64,000 bases of DNA from positions 1 to 64,000 of the forward strand of contig CALLLI010000224.1 in assembly GCA_938082635.1 (NCBI GenBank), in the 5' to 3' direction. Positions 1-9,925 of this stretch are shown here, piece by piece; position 1 is the first letter of the stretch; every line of letters starts with the position of its first letter. The notes under the pieces were generated by a model. It searched no databases and was not told where the DNA came from. It was given only the letters and a program-made list of their open reading frames with translations. Origin of the DNA: an uncultured Verrucomicrobiales bacterium. Lineage in GTDB: Bacteria; Verrucomicrobiota; Verrucomicrobiia; Verrucomicrobiales; DEV007. Made by a program: the position numbers and the translations under genes.

Positions 1-3000
1 ATTGTTGGTCTCTTCAGCGTTGACCCAGAAGGACCAGGTGAAGTCGGAGTCGAGCGTCTGAGCCGGGATCGTTCCAAGATCCAAGTGATCAGCTGCGGTA
101 GAGACATACTCCGCAGGCCAGTAGCCTTCCAGACCAGCAACCCCGCCGCCGCCGCCGACTGCGATTTGTTCGCCAAGGGAGGCTCCATTGAAGAGGAGAC
201 CCACTTCATCCGCAGACAGACCGCGATTCCAGACGGCCACGTCATCAATGAGACCATTCCAGGTGCGGCCGTTGCCACCACCGTCAGCGTTCTCACCAAT
301 CATCATTGGCCACTCGTTGCCCTGGGTGCCACCTGCTGGTGCTTCACCAGCAAGGACGCCGTCGAGGTAGTAGTTAGAGCCATCAGGGCCATTCGTGATG
401 ATCACGTGGTGAATCTCACCATCATTGACGTCTGGGCCATCAACCATGTCGGCACCAGAATTCGCATTATCGGCCTTTGGGCCTGCAACAGGTCCAAGAT
501 TATCGGCATCACCGCGGCGGTGGATGCGCCAGTTGCTGCCTTCACCCTTAGTGACCAGCGCCTGCCAGTTCTTGTCGAAGGAATCAACGCGGAACCAAGC
601 GGATACTGAGAAGTTGCCTTCAGGGAAGTCGAACAACTCTTCGTTCTCGACCGGCGTGATCACATGGTTTGCACCATTAAGATCAATGCCTTGACCAAAC
701 TGGCCGTCAGCGAACTCGATTGCATCACCAACTCCAGTTCCATGACTGTCACCTGCCTTATCTTCGAGATCTCCATCGAATGGGAAGTAAGCGATGAGGC
801 CTTGTCCCAAATCATCACCATCACCATCACCATCACCACTACTAGCAAAGATGCCCGTGATCTGGATATCAGTAAGCGCCTCGTTGTAGATCCGGACCTC
901 ATCGAGGTCACCACTGAAGAAGCGGGTATCACCGGCCCTCGTCGAGCCAATGGTGATCTCTGCATCGACAGCGACACCACCTTTATCGGCTGCTGTTTGC
1001 ACCTGGACACCATCAACAAAGATCGTTTGGACACCTTCGTCAAAACGGTAGGCCACATGCTGCCATTCCCCGACAACAACGCCGCCGCCAGTAATGTCAT
1101 TGCCCCAGTGACCAATGTGGAAGTTCGCATTGCGAATCCCATTGTGAAGGACGTTTTGGTCCTCAACCTGACCAAAGATCATGTTGTCGCCAGTCGTGTT
1201 CGCAGCGCGCACCCATGTCACCATGGTGTAGGGGCCTTCGGCAATATTCACACCGCCTGCGTCTAGCCCTGTTGCCACATACTGGGCATCAGCTCCGGCC
1301 GCAGCCTCTTCGACAAAGTTCAGGTAACCGCTGTCACCAACGCCGCCAGAGGCTACCCATGCCGCTCCGTGAGCATTTGTCAGCGTGCCGTTTCCACCCG
1401 TGCCGCCATTGCCGATGTCAGTACCACTGCCTTCGTTGAAGTCATACTGTACCACGGCATCTCCAATGCTATTGATGATGTCAGGGAGTGAAGGGCTATC
1501 CGCACTGGTGGGATCGTAGTTGCCCGCGACTTCAGCGCTGTCGCCAAATCCATCACCATCGGTATCCCCACTTAGAGGATTGGTCCCGCGGGTGACTTCG
1601 TCACCGTCTTCGAGGCCGTCGCCATCAGTATCCTTATCCTGAGGATCGGTCATGTACTGGCTGACTTCAAGCTTATCGGAAAGACCGTCGCCATCACTAT
1701 CTGGATCTTGTCCTGTCGCAAACGGATCGAGGACTCTGCCTGCGTTATCTATGAGGAAAGGAACCTCAACTTCAAGGTCGAGAACTCTTCCATAGAACTG
1801 AATGTCATCCAGGATGCCATCCAATCCGAGAGCACCGTCCGACCCAAAGGCTCCCGCGTAAAAGGTACCATCACTAGCCGGTACTGAGACATCATCACTG
1901 GCCACGACAACACCATCGAGAACAATGCTTCCCACCGTGCCATCATAAATCATGGCTACATGATAGGTCTCGCCTATCTCGATAGGCGCTCCAGAAGTGC
2001 TGAAGAGAATCGTTTCTTCACCAAACCAGTGGAGATCGCCGCCGGCAAGAAGCAGTGCCGCTTCTGGAGTGCCCTCTCCTTGACCAACCAAGGTACGCAA
2101 ATCAGCAGGCAAGCCTCCTAGTTCATTCGCTTGGAAGAAGAAGGAAACACTATACTGATCTAGCGGGAATCCCGCATCAAACCGCAACAGCCCGCCACCA
2201 TTGACTGTCATTGAGCTACCCTCACCAGAGAGAGCCGCCCCGCCCAAAGCGAGACTACCGCTATTCTCGTCATAGACGCCTAGATACTGATTCGTCGTCG
2301 TATCTGTCGCGTCCGTGCTTCCTGCGGCGTCGTCCAGTGGGTAGTGCGCGAGTGGTCCGTCAGGATTCGGAATCAGCGCAGTGATCGCCACGACGATCTC
2401 TTTATCATCGGCATCAGGATCATCCGTGGTGTAGGAGACGGTCGCGTTGAAGGTGCCCAGTTGTTGGAAACCATTGAAGGTCATGTTAATCGCGGCCTTA
2501 CTATCAGGTGCAATAGCGGTCGGAGAATCGACGATCGTGAAATGATCCATGTCTGCACCAGCAAGAGTCACATTGGAAATATTCAGTGGCTGGGTATCAC
2601 CCGTGTTGCTGATATTGATGGCAAAGGTTTGCTCCGTTTCGGGAAGCACGTCCCTTAGAGTGACCGACTTGGAGCCGGAAACATTCGGATCGGAAGGGTC
2701 TAGCGCTGTCTCAACGCTCGTGCCGTCGCCACCATTCCAGAGCTGCATGATCTCTTCGTCTGTAAGCGGGCGATTCCACATGGCGACATCATCAATGTTG
2801 CCTTCCCAGGTCCGATCGGCGGTATCCGGGTTCTGACCAATCATCATGGGCATGACATTGCCCTCTGGGTTAATGCTATCTTCGGTCGCATCCTCGGTGC
2901 CATTCACCCAGAAATCGTGTTTGTCATTCTCCCGATCACTGCGCAGCACGAGATGATACCACGTGCCATCGCCATCTTCATCTTCCGATGCTTCGATGAC

Positions 3001-3570
3001 TCCATCAGGGGTGTCCCCATTGCCGCCATTGCCGGTAAACGTTCTGCCATCACCACGACGATGGATACGCCATTGATTCTGCTCCCCTTTGGCAACAGGG
3101 GCCTGCCAGCCTTTGGTAAATTGATCGACCGTGACCCAGACGGAAACGGTAAAGCCTTTCAGATCGGGATCCTCTTCTTCGGGATCATCTTCATCCAAGT
3201 CATCAATCGCGCCGAAATCGAAGCGATCCTCCAACTCCAGAGGAGTCTCGACATAGAATGCGTCCGCGAATTTGCCGCTCTGGCCAAACTTTCCAGGAAC
3301 GTAAGTCGCCTCTGCCTCTTCCAAATCGGCGAGATTCTCGGGCATATTCTGATGGTTTCCTTCCCAGATCTTACCGACGCCATGGGCGGGTGGATCTGAT
3401 TCAGATTTGTCCTCTAAATCTCCGTCAAACGGCCAGTAGCCGACGAGGCCGTCCGAAAGTTCCGCTTGAGCTAGCGGGCCTGATAAGACCAGTGCAAAGC
3501 AGCCCAGTAGGAGCGCAAGCCCTGTTCTAGCCCGCTTGGCGAGCCAGTTAAAATCATGGGTGGTTTTCAT
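1..3570 (-). CDS. Large secreted multi-LamG (concanavalin A-like) protein with a calcium-binding TSP3-like DxDGD linker; 3' end runs off the left edge
   Basis: The reverse strand is open from ATG at 3570 to base 1: MKTTHDFNWLAKRARTGLALLLGCFALVLSGPLAQAELSDGLVGYWPFDGDLEDK... It contains repeated LamG motifs (WRIHRRGD, MMIGQN..RTWEGNIDDVAMWNR) and DPDSDGDGLSDKLEV..DTDGDGLEDGDEV. It is missing from the ORF track because the stop lies outside the window. Confidence 0.9.
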   Translation of the reverse strand, partial: MKTTHDFNWLAKRARTGLALLLGCFALVLSGPLAQAELSDGLVGYWPFDGDLEDKSESDPPAHGVGKIWEGNHQNMPENLADLEEAEATYVPGKFGQSGKFADAFYVETPLELEDRFDFGAIDDLDEDDPEEEDPDLKGFTVSVWVTVDQFTKGWQAPVAKGEQNQWRIHRRGDGRTFTGNGGNGDTPDGVIEASEDEDGDGTWYHLVLRSDRENDKHDFWVNGTEDATEDSINPEGNVMPMMIGQNPDTADRTWEGNIDDVAMWNRPLTDEEIMQLWNGGDGTSVETALDPSDPNVSGSKSVTLRDVLPETEQTFAINISNTGDTQPLNISNVTLAGADMDHFTIVDSPTAIAPDSKAAINMTFNGFQQLGTFNATVSYTTDDPDADDKEIVVAITALIPNPDGPLAHYPLDDAAGSTDATDTTTNQYLGVYDENSGSLALGGAALSGEGSSMTVNGGGLLRFDAGFPLDQYSVSFFFQANELGGLPADLRTLVGQGEGTPEAALLLAGGDLHWFGEETILFSTSGAPIEIGETYHVAMIYDGTVGSIVLDGVVVASDDVSVPASDGTFYAGAFGSDGALGLDGILDDIQFYGRVLDLEVEVPFLIDNAGRVLDPFATGQDPDSDGDGLSDKLEVSQYMTDPQDKDTDGDGLEDGDEVTRGTNPLSGDTDGDGFGDSAEVAGNYDPTSADSPSLPDIINSIGDAVVQYDFNEGSGTDIGNGGTGGNGTLTNAHGAAWVASGGVGDSGYLNFVEEAAAGADAQYVATGLDAGGVNIAEGPYTMVTWVRAANTTGDNMIFGQVEDQNVLHNGIRNANFHIGHWGNDITGGGVVVGEWQHVAYRFDEGVQTIFVDGVQVQTAADKGGVAVDAEITIGSTRAGDTRFFSGDLDEVRIYNEALTDIQITGIFASSGDGDGDGDDLGQGLIAYFPFDGDLEDKAGDSHGTGVGDAIEFADGQFGQGIDLNGANHVITPVENEELFDFPEGNFSVSAWFRVDSFDKNWQALVTKGEGSNWRIHRRGDADNLGPVAGPKADNANSGADMVDGPDVNDGEIHHVIITNGPDGSNYYLDGVLAGEAPAGGTQGNEWPMMIGENADGGGNGRTWNGLIDDVAVWNRGLSADEVGLLFNGASLGEQIAVGGGGGVAGLEGYWPAEYVSTAADHLDLGTIPAQTLDSDFTWSFWVNAEETNN
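810..846. repeat. Short hexanucleotide tandem repeat (CATCAC)n inside the LamG gene, encoding a GDGDGD linker
   Basis: atcatcaccatcaccatcaccatcaccact visible directly. Confidence 0.75.
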
Positions 3571-3795
3571 GAGTATGGTGATGGTTTGGGGTTTGTATCT
3601 TGTCACGAATGCAGGGACACGATGTCATGAACCTACCTGAAACGACAAGAAGACGTATTTACCAGTATAGCACTGCAGGGTGTAAAGGCTAAACGAGGCC
3701 ACTTACGAATACTTAACCGTTGGCTTTCCCTCCTTTCACGACGCAAGAAGCCGCGACGTTTCGCATTGCACCGCTTTTCATGCTAATCTATCACC

Positions 3796-6700
3796 GTGAG
3801 CATGAGAGAGAGTGCCTTGCCTACCTGGATAACACACACGGTTGCTTATCTCGCATTGGGGATGTTCTCTCAAGCCGCGCCACCCAAGGCCGCCACCGAA
3901 GCAACGGCTGTTCCCAGTCTAGAGAGTCGAAACTACGTTGGGCCTCTAGCAGATGCTTATTCACGTATTGATCCCACAAAGGATGGCTGGAACACCGAAG
4001 CGCTGAACGAAGCCGCCAACGAACAACTTCATCTGTTGCAGTCATGGCTCACGAACATGGAGTCCGACTCGCTGCCTGCTCTCAGCAAGAGCTTCCGATC
4101 CACACCCTGGATACCGAGCCAACTGAACACGGCATTCTCGGCAGATGGTCTCACCGTGAGACGATCAATCAACAAGGCGGCATCCAAGCCCAGCATGGGA
4201 TTGAAAGAAGCCGCGTCGACGCTCCAACAAGCGTTCGCTCCCGGCTCGCTCAAACTGAAATTCAAGCTTTACCGAGTCGACCCCAAACCAAACAGCACCC
4301 AGTTCCTAACCAATGTGCGGGTGGAAGCGAGCGGGCTAGCGCCTAACGTCACCCCTAAGGCTAAGAAACAGCATGTCGCAGAATGGAACCTCACTTGGGA
4401 ACGCAAGGGCCTGCAGGCTGAGCTGATGTCCATCACCCTCCAAGCGTTTGAGGAGGTCGTTCATGCTGGAGCAAGTGCCCCCGTTATCTTTGAAGACCGC
4501 ACCCACGCTGTGTTGGGGGACAATGCTTCCTACCACGAGCAACTTCTAAACAGCACCGATCATTGGCGCAGTCGAATCTCTCGCGACTTCGGAGTAGATG
4601 TCGTGGCCAATCACGGCATGGCTTTGGGCGACGTGAATGGAGATCTGCTAGACGACGTTTACTTGTGCATGCAAGGCGGTTTGCCAAACCGTCTCTATCT
4701 GCGTCAGTCTGATGGCACTCTCAAAGACGTCTCACGAGAAAGCGGTGCCGATTGGTTAGACTATTGTGCGAGTGCTCTCATTGTCGACTTCAACAACGAC
4801 GGACATCGTGACCTTGTGGTGGGTCAGGAGTGGCGGCTCCTATTTATGGAGAACGACGGCAAAGGTCATTTCGAACTCGCTTTCGGGCTGGGCACCATGG
4901 CTCAAACCTATTCACTCGCGGCCGCTGACTACGATGGTGATGGCGATGTGGATCTCTATGCCTGCGGCTACAATGGTTCGACCAACTCGATCCGACAGGG
5001 TGCCATGGGGGAGCCCATGCCCTATCATGATGCTCAGAACGGCGGCCCCAGCATGCTGCTAAGAAATGATGGCAACTGGGAATTCAACGAAGCCACCGCA
5101 GAGGTGGGGATGGACCACAACAACAACCGCTTCAGCTTCGCCGCCTCTTGGGAAGACTACGACAACGACGGCGATCTCGATCTCTACGTGGCCAACGACT
5201 ACGGACGCAACAACCTCTACCAACAGACTAATGGTCGCTTCATAGACATCGCTAGTGAGTTAGGCCTAGAAGACATGTCGTCTGGGATGTCTGTCGCCTG
5301 GGGAGACTACAATCGCGATGGCAACATGGATCTCTACGTCAGCAACATGTTCTCCGCAGCAGGCAATCGCATCACCTACCAACGGCAATTCCAAACCCAA
5401 ACCGACGACTCTATCCGCAAAGTGTTCCAGCGCCACGCTCGCGGAAATTCACTCTTCGAGAGCATCGGCAAAGGACAATTTCAGGATGTCAGCGTGGAAC
5501 GTGACGTGACCATGGGCCGCTGGGCTTGGGGCTCCGCCTTCATCGATGTGAACAATGATAGTTGGCAAGACCTCATTGTCGCAAACGGCTTTATTTCTGC
5601 CGAAGACACAGGCGACTTGTGAAGTGTCTACTGGCGGCAGGTCGTGTCGCAAAGCCCGATCAACGATTTTTCACCTGCGGCCACCGAGAGCTACCGCCAA
5701 GGCTGGCAAGCGCTCAACCGCCTCTTGCACGAGAATCGCTCCTTTAGCGGCAATGAACGTCACTGCGCCTACCTCAACACGGGCTCTGGCAAATTTGCCA
5801 ACATCTCGGCCGTGAGTGGACTCGATTTTGCAGAGGACGGACGCGCTATCGCCTCCGTGGACTGGGACTTCGATGGCGACCTCGATCTTTGGATCACCAA
5901 CCGCACCGCACCGCGCACGCGACTCATGCTCAATCAGAGCAAGACGACGAACAGCTTCCTCGCGGTCATGCTCCAAGGAAACGGAAAGACGACGAATCGC
6001 GATGCGATTGGTGCCCGTGTCGAGGTGCTAGGGCTGTCCAAACCCAGCATTCAGACGAAGCATGCAGGCGAGAGCTTCCTTTCCCAATCCAGTGGGTGGA
6101 CGCACTTCGGACTCGGCAAGCAACAAGGCAAAGTCAACGTGTTGGTGCGCTGGCCAAACGCCGCAGCAGAAACCTTCTCAGCGCTCGGAGTGAATGGCCG
6201 CTACATTCTCAAACAAGGAAGCGGACGAGCCCGATCATGGACCCCACCGAAGAACAGCGCAAACTTTGCCGACCACGCAGCCCCAATCGCCCCCCCCGAA
6301 TCTCCCAGCAACGTGCGCCTCGTCTTACCCGGGGGCCTACCACTGATCGAACTCACGCAGTGGCAAGTGGGCGGCAAGGAGTCAGAGCTCGTTTTAGAGA
6401 GCAAGCCGACGCTGATCAATGTGTGGGCGACCTGGTGCCAACCATGCCTTACAGAAATTGCAGCGTGGTCAAAAGAATCGAAGATCTTTGCCAAGGCAGG
6501 CCTCAACATCCTCACGCTCAATGCTGATGAAGACGACGCCGATCGAAAGAAGAGCGCTGCCGTGCTCAAACGATTAGGCTCTCCCTACCCAGCAGCCGTT
6601 GCCACAAACACAACCATTCGCCGGCTGGATATTCTTCAACGGGCAACCGTTGATCTCTGGGAGCCACTCCCCGTGCCTTCCAGCTTCCTAGTCGATTCTC

Positions 6701-7692
6701 AGGGTTATGTCAGGATCATCTACAAAGGTGGCGTCAGCTCTAGTCAACTGATCGAAGATCTCAAACTCTTGTCTGCCAAACCAGCAGCGTTGCGTGATGC
6801 GGCGGTCCCCTTCCCTGGCGTCTGGACCCATGAGCCTTCGGCACCAGAACCGCTTCGCGTCACCACTCAGTTCGTCGACCACAATCTTGTGCACGATGGC
6901 CTAGCCTATCTCCGGAAGGCCACAAAGCTTGATCAGAAGTATCGGCCCATGGAATTTGGCAACGTCGCTCTAGCAGACAGACTATTCGTCGCTGCAACTC
7001 TCCTCCGGGCGCAAGGCGAAATCAAAGGCGCCATCGGCACTTACGAAGATGCACTCAAACTCAATCCCAAAGATCAACGCATCCGGGGAGATCTCGCAGA
7101 TGTCTACGAGAAACAGGGACAGGCCGGAAAGGCAATTTTAGAACTGAAGCGATTGCTCGCCGCCAATCCAAGCGATCAGAAACTCGCAGCGAAACTCGCC
7201 GTGATGCTGGTGCGAACCAATCAGTCGAAAGACGCCCTGCGCTTGTTAGACCAACTCGTCAAATTACAACACACCAATGTGACCCTGCGATTCTATCACG
7301 GCGTGGCGCAACAGCGTACAGGCAATTTGTCAGGGGCTATCGCGAGCTTCGAACTCGCCCACAAGCTCGATCCCGCTCATGCCCTCTCCGCGAATAGCCT
7401 CGCCTGGATCGGTGCCACGCATCCCAAGGCGACGTATCGCAATGGCAAGCGCGCGGTGACCCTTGCCCAACAACTTTGCGAGCGCACTCAATACAGGAAT
7501 CCCTCCTTTCTCATGACGCTGGCTGCTGCTCAGGCTGAAGTCGGCACCTTTCCAGCGGCAGCCAAGACGATTCAGCAGGCGATCTCAGTCATGCGTGCGG
7601 CCAAACAGAAACGGCCTGCCGACGTGAAGGTACTCGAGACGCGCCTCAAGCTCTACCAGTCCGGGAAGCATTTCCGAGACGCCAGTCTCTAA
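3796..7692 (+). CDS. VCBS/FG-GAP repeat + UnbV/ASPIC (CRTAC1-like) + TlpA-like thioredoxin + TPR protein with an in-frame UGA at 5620-5622 (candidate selenoprotein; GTG start 3796 or ATG 3802)
   Basis: ORFs 3796..5622 and 5644..7692 are in the same frame, separated only by TGA at 5620. The VCBS repeats (DFNNDGHRDL, DYDGDGDVDL, DYDNDGDLDL, DYNRDGNMDL, DVNNDSWQDL) continue on the far side (DWDFDGDLDLWITNR). An ASPIC/UnbV segment (GARVEVLGL..HFGLG..VNVLVRWPN), TlpA (NVWATWCQPCLTEIAAW) and TPRs follow. Confidence 0.8.
5634..5650 (+). promoter_or_regulatory. Candidate bacterial SECIS apical hairpin: GCGGCA-GGUCG-UGUCGC
   Basis: 6-bp stem with one G-U wobble and a 5-nt loop starting GG. The loop begins 17 nt after the UGA at 5620-5622. 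Confidence 0.55.
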
Positions 7693-7837
7693 GGCTGGGC
7701 AGGGCTTACGCATGAACAGATGAAGATAACCTTACATTTTGCCTTAATTATAACTGGTGCTTTCATGTGTAATTATTAGAGGGAACTTATGGACGAGCCA
7801 CCTCTCTCAGAAAGCCACAAGCTAGCTTCATCACGGC

Positions 7838-8239
7838 ATGAACCACGAAAGGCACGAAATACACGAAAAGTTGCTCTACAAAGATGAGGTTTACGCCATT
7901 CAAGGTGCCATCTTTGAAGTCTACAAGGAAATGGGCTGTGGTTATCTCGAAGCGGTTTATCAAGAGTGCTTGGAGAAAGAGCTTCGTCTAAGACACATTC
8001 CATTCGTGGCGCAGAGCGAACTCACACTATCTTATAAGGGAATGTTGCTGAATCAGATCTATAAGCCCGACATTGTCTGCCACAACCAAATCATACTCGA
8101 ACTGAAAGCAGTCAAGACCATTGCGCCCGAACATCAGGCTCAAATGTTAAACTACCTCAAAGCCACGGGCTTCAGACTTGGCCTCATCGTCAACTTCGGA
8201 CACCACCCAAAGGTAGAGATCCAAAGGTTCGCCCGGTAA
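7838..8239 (+). CDS. GxxExxY family protein
   Basis: MNHERHEIHEKLLYKDEVYAIQGAIFEVYKEMGCGYLEAVYQECLEKELRLRHIPF...YKPDIVCHNQIILELKAV matches the GxxExxY family pattern. Confidence 0.9.
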   Translation: MNHERHEIHEKLLYKDEVYAIQGAIFEVYKEMGCGYLEAVYQECLEKELRLRHIPFVAQSELTLSYKGMLLNQIYKPDIVCHNQIILELKAVKTIAPEHQAQMLNYLKATGFRLGLIVNFGHHPKVEIQRFAR

Positions 8240-8273
8240 CTCAACTTTCGTGTATTTTGTGTATTTCGTGGTT
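7841..8273. mobile_element. Candidate cassette: GxxExxY gene flanked by ~28-bp imperfect inverted repeats
   Basis: Left arm 7841-7868 aaccacgaaaggcacgaaatacacgaaa. Right arm 8246-8273 tttcgtgtattttgtgtatttcgtggtt, whose reverse complement is aaccacgaaatacacaaaatacacgaaa (25/28 identical by eye). Confidence 0.65.
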
Positions 8274-8382
8274 AAGAAACTAACTTCAGGGCTGAAATCA
8301 TCTGCAACATTCATGCGTAGGCCCTAAGGGCTGTGCCGCTGTCATTTGACCTTCGCCCTCGTGAAGGCCATAGTGTGCGCCT

Positions 8383-9813
8383 ATGAAGCTTTGGGTCCTT
8401 CTCGTCGTCACTGCCGTTGCGGGAGGTCTCGGCGGATTCCTCATTGGAAAAACCAAATCAGGGAGCGAAGACACCGCGTCTTCTTCGTCTTCCGTTGAAA
8501 GTGCCGGACTCCTCAGCGGAGGGGATCAAGGATCAGGTAAAGTAACAGCAGGCCCGGCTAGGCAGACGTCGACAGCCGGTGGGATGAATCGGAACAACCT
8601 GCGACGTGAGTTGGAAACGATCAAACGAGATCCAAACCCGATCAATCGCTTTGCAAGTCTCACACAACTCTTAGGCGACCTCTCGGAAGACAATCTGAGT
8701 TCCGTGCTTTCAGCCTTTGATGAAATTCCCATGCGCAACGAGCACCGAGAGGAGTACCAAATGCTCATCTACGCATGGGCCGCCTTTGATCCCCAGGCCG
8801 CGCTCAAATTCGTCGATGAGAATGCGAACAGTCGCAGCATCAATAAGAATGATCTCATGAATCCACTCGTAGCCTCCTGGGCTTCTGAAGATCCTGACGC
8901 TACTTTGGAGTGGATCAACGAACTTCCCGAAGGTGAGCGTTCCAGTCAACTCATGGCGGGGCTGATGGAAGGTTGGGCGACGAAAGATCCTTATGCTGCC
9001 GCTGAGTACCTCCAAGAGAATGTGGAGCCTGGCAAAGATCGCGAGAAACTAGCCGGCGAAATCGCTAGCCACCTCTTCAAGCAGGATCCTAGCGATGCCG
9101 CCAAGTGGGCTGAATCTCAAGCCGATCTCGGTTTCCGCGCCGAGGCGTTTGAAGAGCTGGCTGAAGATTGGGCCAGCGTGGACCCGCTAGCTTTGGCAGG
9201 TTGGTTAAGAGAACATGCCGACGAGGAATACAGCGCTGAGGCGTTCCAAGATCTAGCCCGTGCCTGGGTGAGCGAAGACCCAAGCGCTGCCACGGAATAT
9301 TTCGAAGGCCTGCCTGACGGAGTCGCGAAAGAGACTGGCATTTATGAAATGGCCGTAACCTGGGGCAAAGATGACCTGGGCGCGTTAGGCGAATGGCTCA
9401 ATGGTTTGCCAGACTCGAACGTGACCGATCTTGGCGTGAAGGCCTATGTGAATCGGCTGGCGAAAGACTCTCCTCAGGCGGCGATTGATTCGGCGCTCTC
9501 CATCACAGGTGATGAAGTCCGTAACGAGACCGTGCAGGACCTCGGCCAGAACTGGTTCCGCCAAGATCCCGAAGCCGCCACTGCCTGGGCCAGTGCCAAT
9601 GGCGTGCCAGTCGAGACGTTCCAATCAAAGGACGACACCATCCGCATGGTCATCAATGGGGAAGAGATCGAAGTGCCAACGGGCGCACCATCAGTGCAAC
9701 TCGACATTTCCAACAACGTTCAGCAAATTCAGGGCACCCTTGAGCAAATGCAGGAGCAAAGAATCGTCATCGATAACGTAGAATCCACCCTCGAACTGGT
9801 CACCCCTCAATAA
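8383..9813 (+). CDS. Membrane-anchored helical-repeat protein (verrucomicrobial type)
   Basis: N-terminal TM (MKLWVLLVVTAVAGGLGGFLIG) followed by ~33-aa repeats of the form W(A/G)xxDPxAAxxW (ASWASEDPDATLEW, EGWATKDPYAAAEY, EDWASVDPLALAGW, RAWVSEDPSAATEY). Confidence 0.75.
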   Translation: MKLWVLLVVTAVAGGLGGFLIGKTKSGSEDTASSSSSVESAGLLSGGDQGSGKVTAGPARQTSTAGGMNRNNLRRELETIKRDPNPINRFASLTQLLGDLSEDNLSSVLSAFDEIPMRNEHREEYQMLIYAWAAFDPQAALKFVDENANSRSINKNDLMNPLVASWASEDPDATLEWINELPEGERSSQLMAGLMEGWATKDPYAAAEYLQENVEPGKDREKLAGEIASHLFKQDPSDAAKWAESQADLGFRAEAFEELAEDWASVDPLALAGWLREHADEEYSAEAFQDLARAWVSEDPSAATEYFEGLPDGVAKETGIYEMAVTWGKDDLGALGEWLNGLPDSNVTDLGVKAYVNRLAKDSPQAAIDSALSITGDEVRNETVQDLGQNWFRQDPEAATAWASANGVPVETFQSKDDTIRMVINGEEIEVPTGAPSVQLDISNNVQQIQGTLEQMQEQRIVIDNVESTLELVTPQ

Positions 9814-9925
9814 AGTAGCGTCGGCCAAGATGGCCGAGCTACTCTAACAAGGCGATTTGTAGGGTAACTTTCCAAAATCGCCTTGGCGGGGTGCCCTCTC
9901 CGTCGCAACTTTGGAAAGTTGCGCT
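9814..9925. repeat. Intergenic REP-like palindrome cluster
   Basis: gtagcgtcGGCCAAGATGGCCgagctac; aaggcgattt...aaatcgcctt; gcaacttt-gg-aaagttgc. Confidence 0.5.

Noticed and set aside
85-3530. Many plus-strand ORFs (e.g. 85..609, 664..1266, 2917..3399)
   Set aside because: They are antisense to a continuous reverse-strand LamG coding region; their translations lack domain logic.
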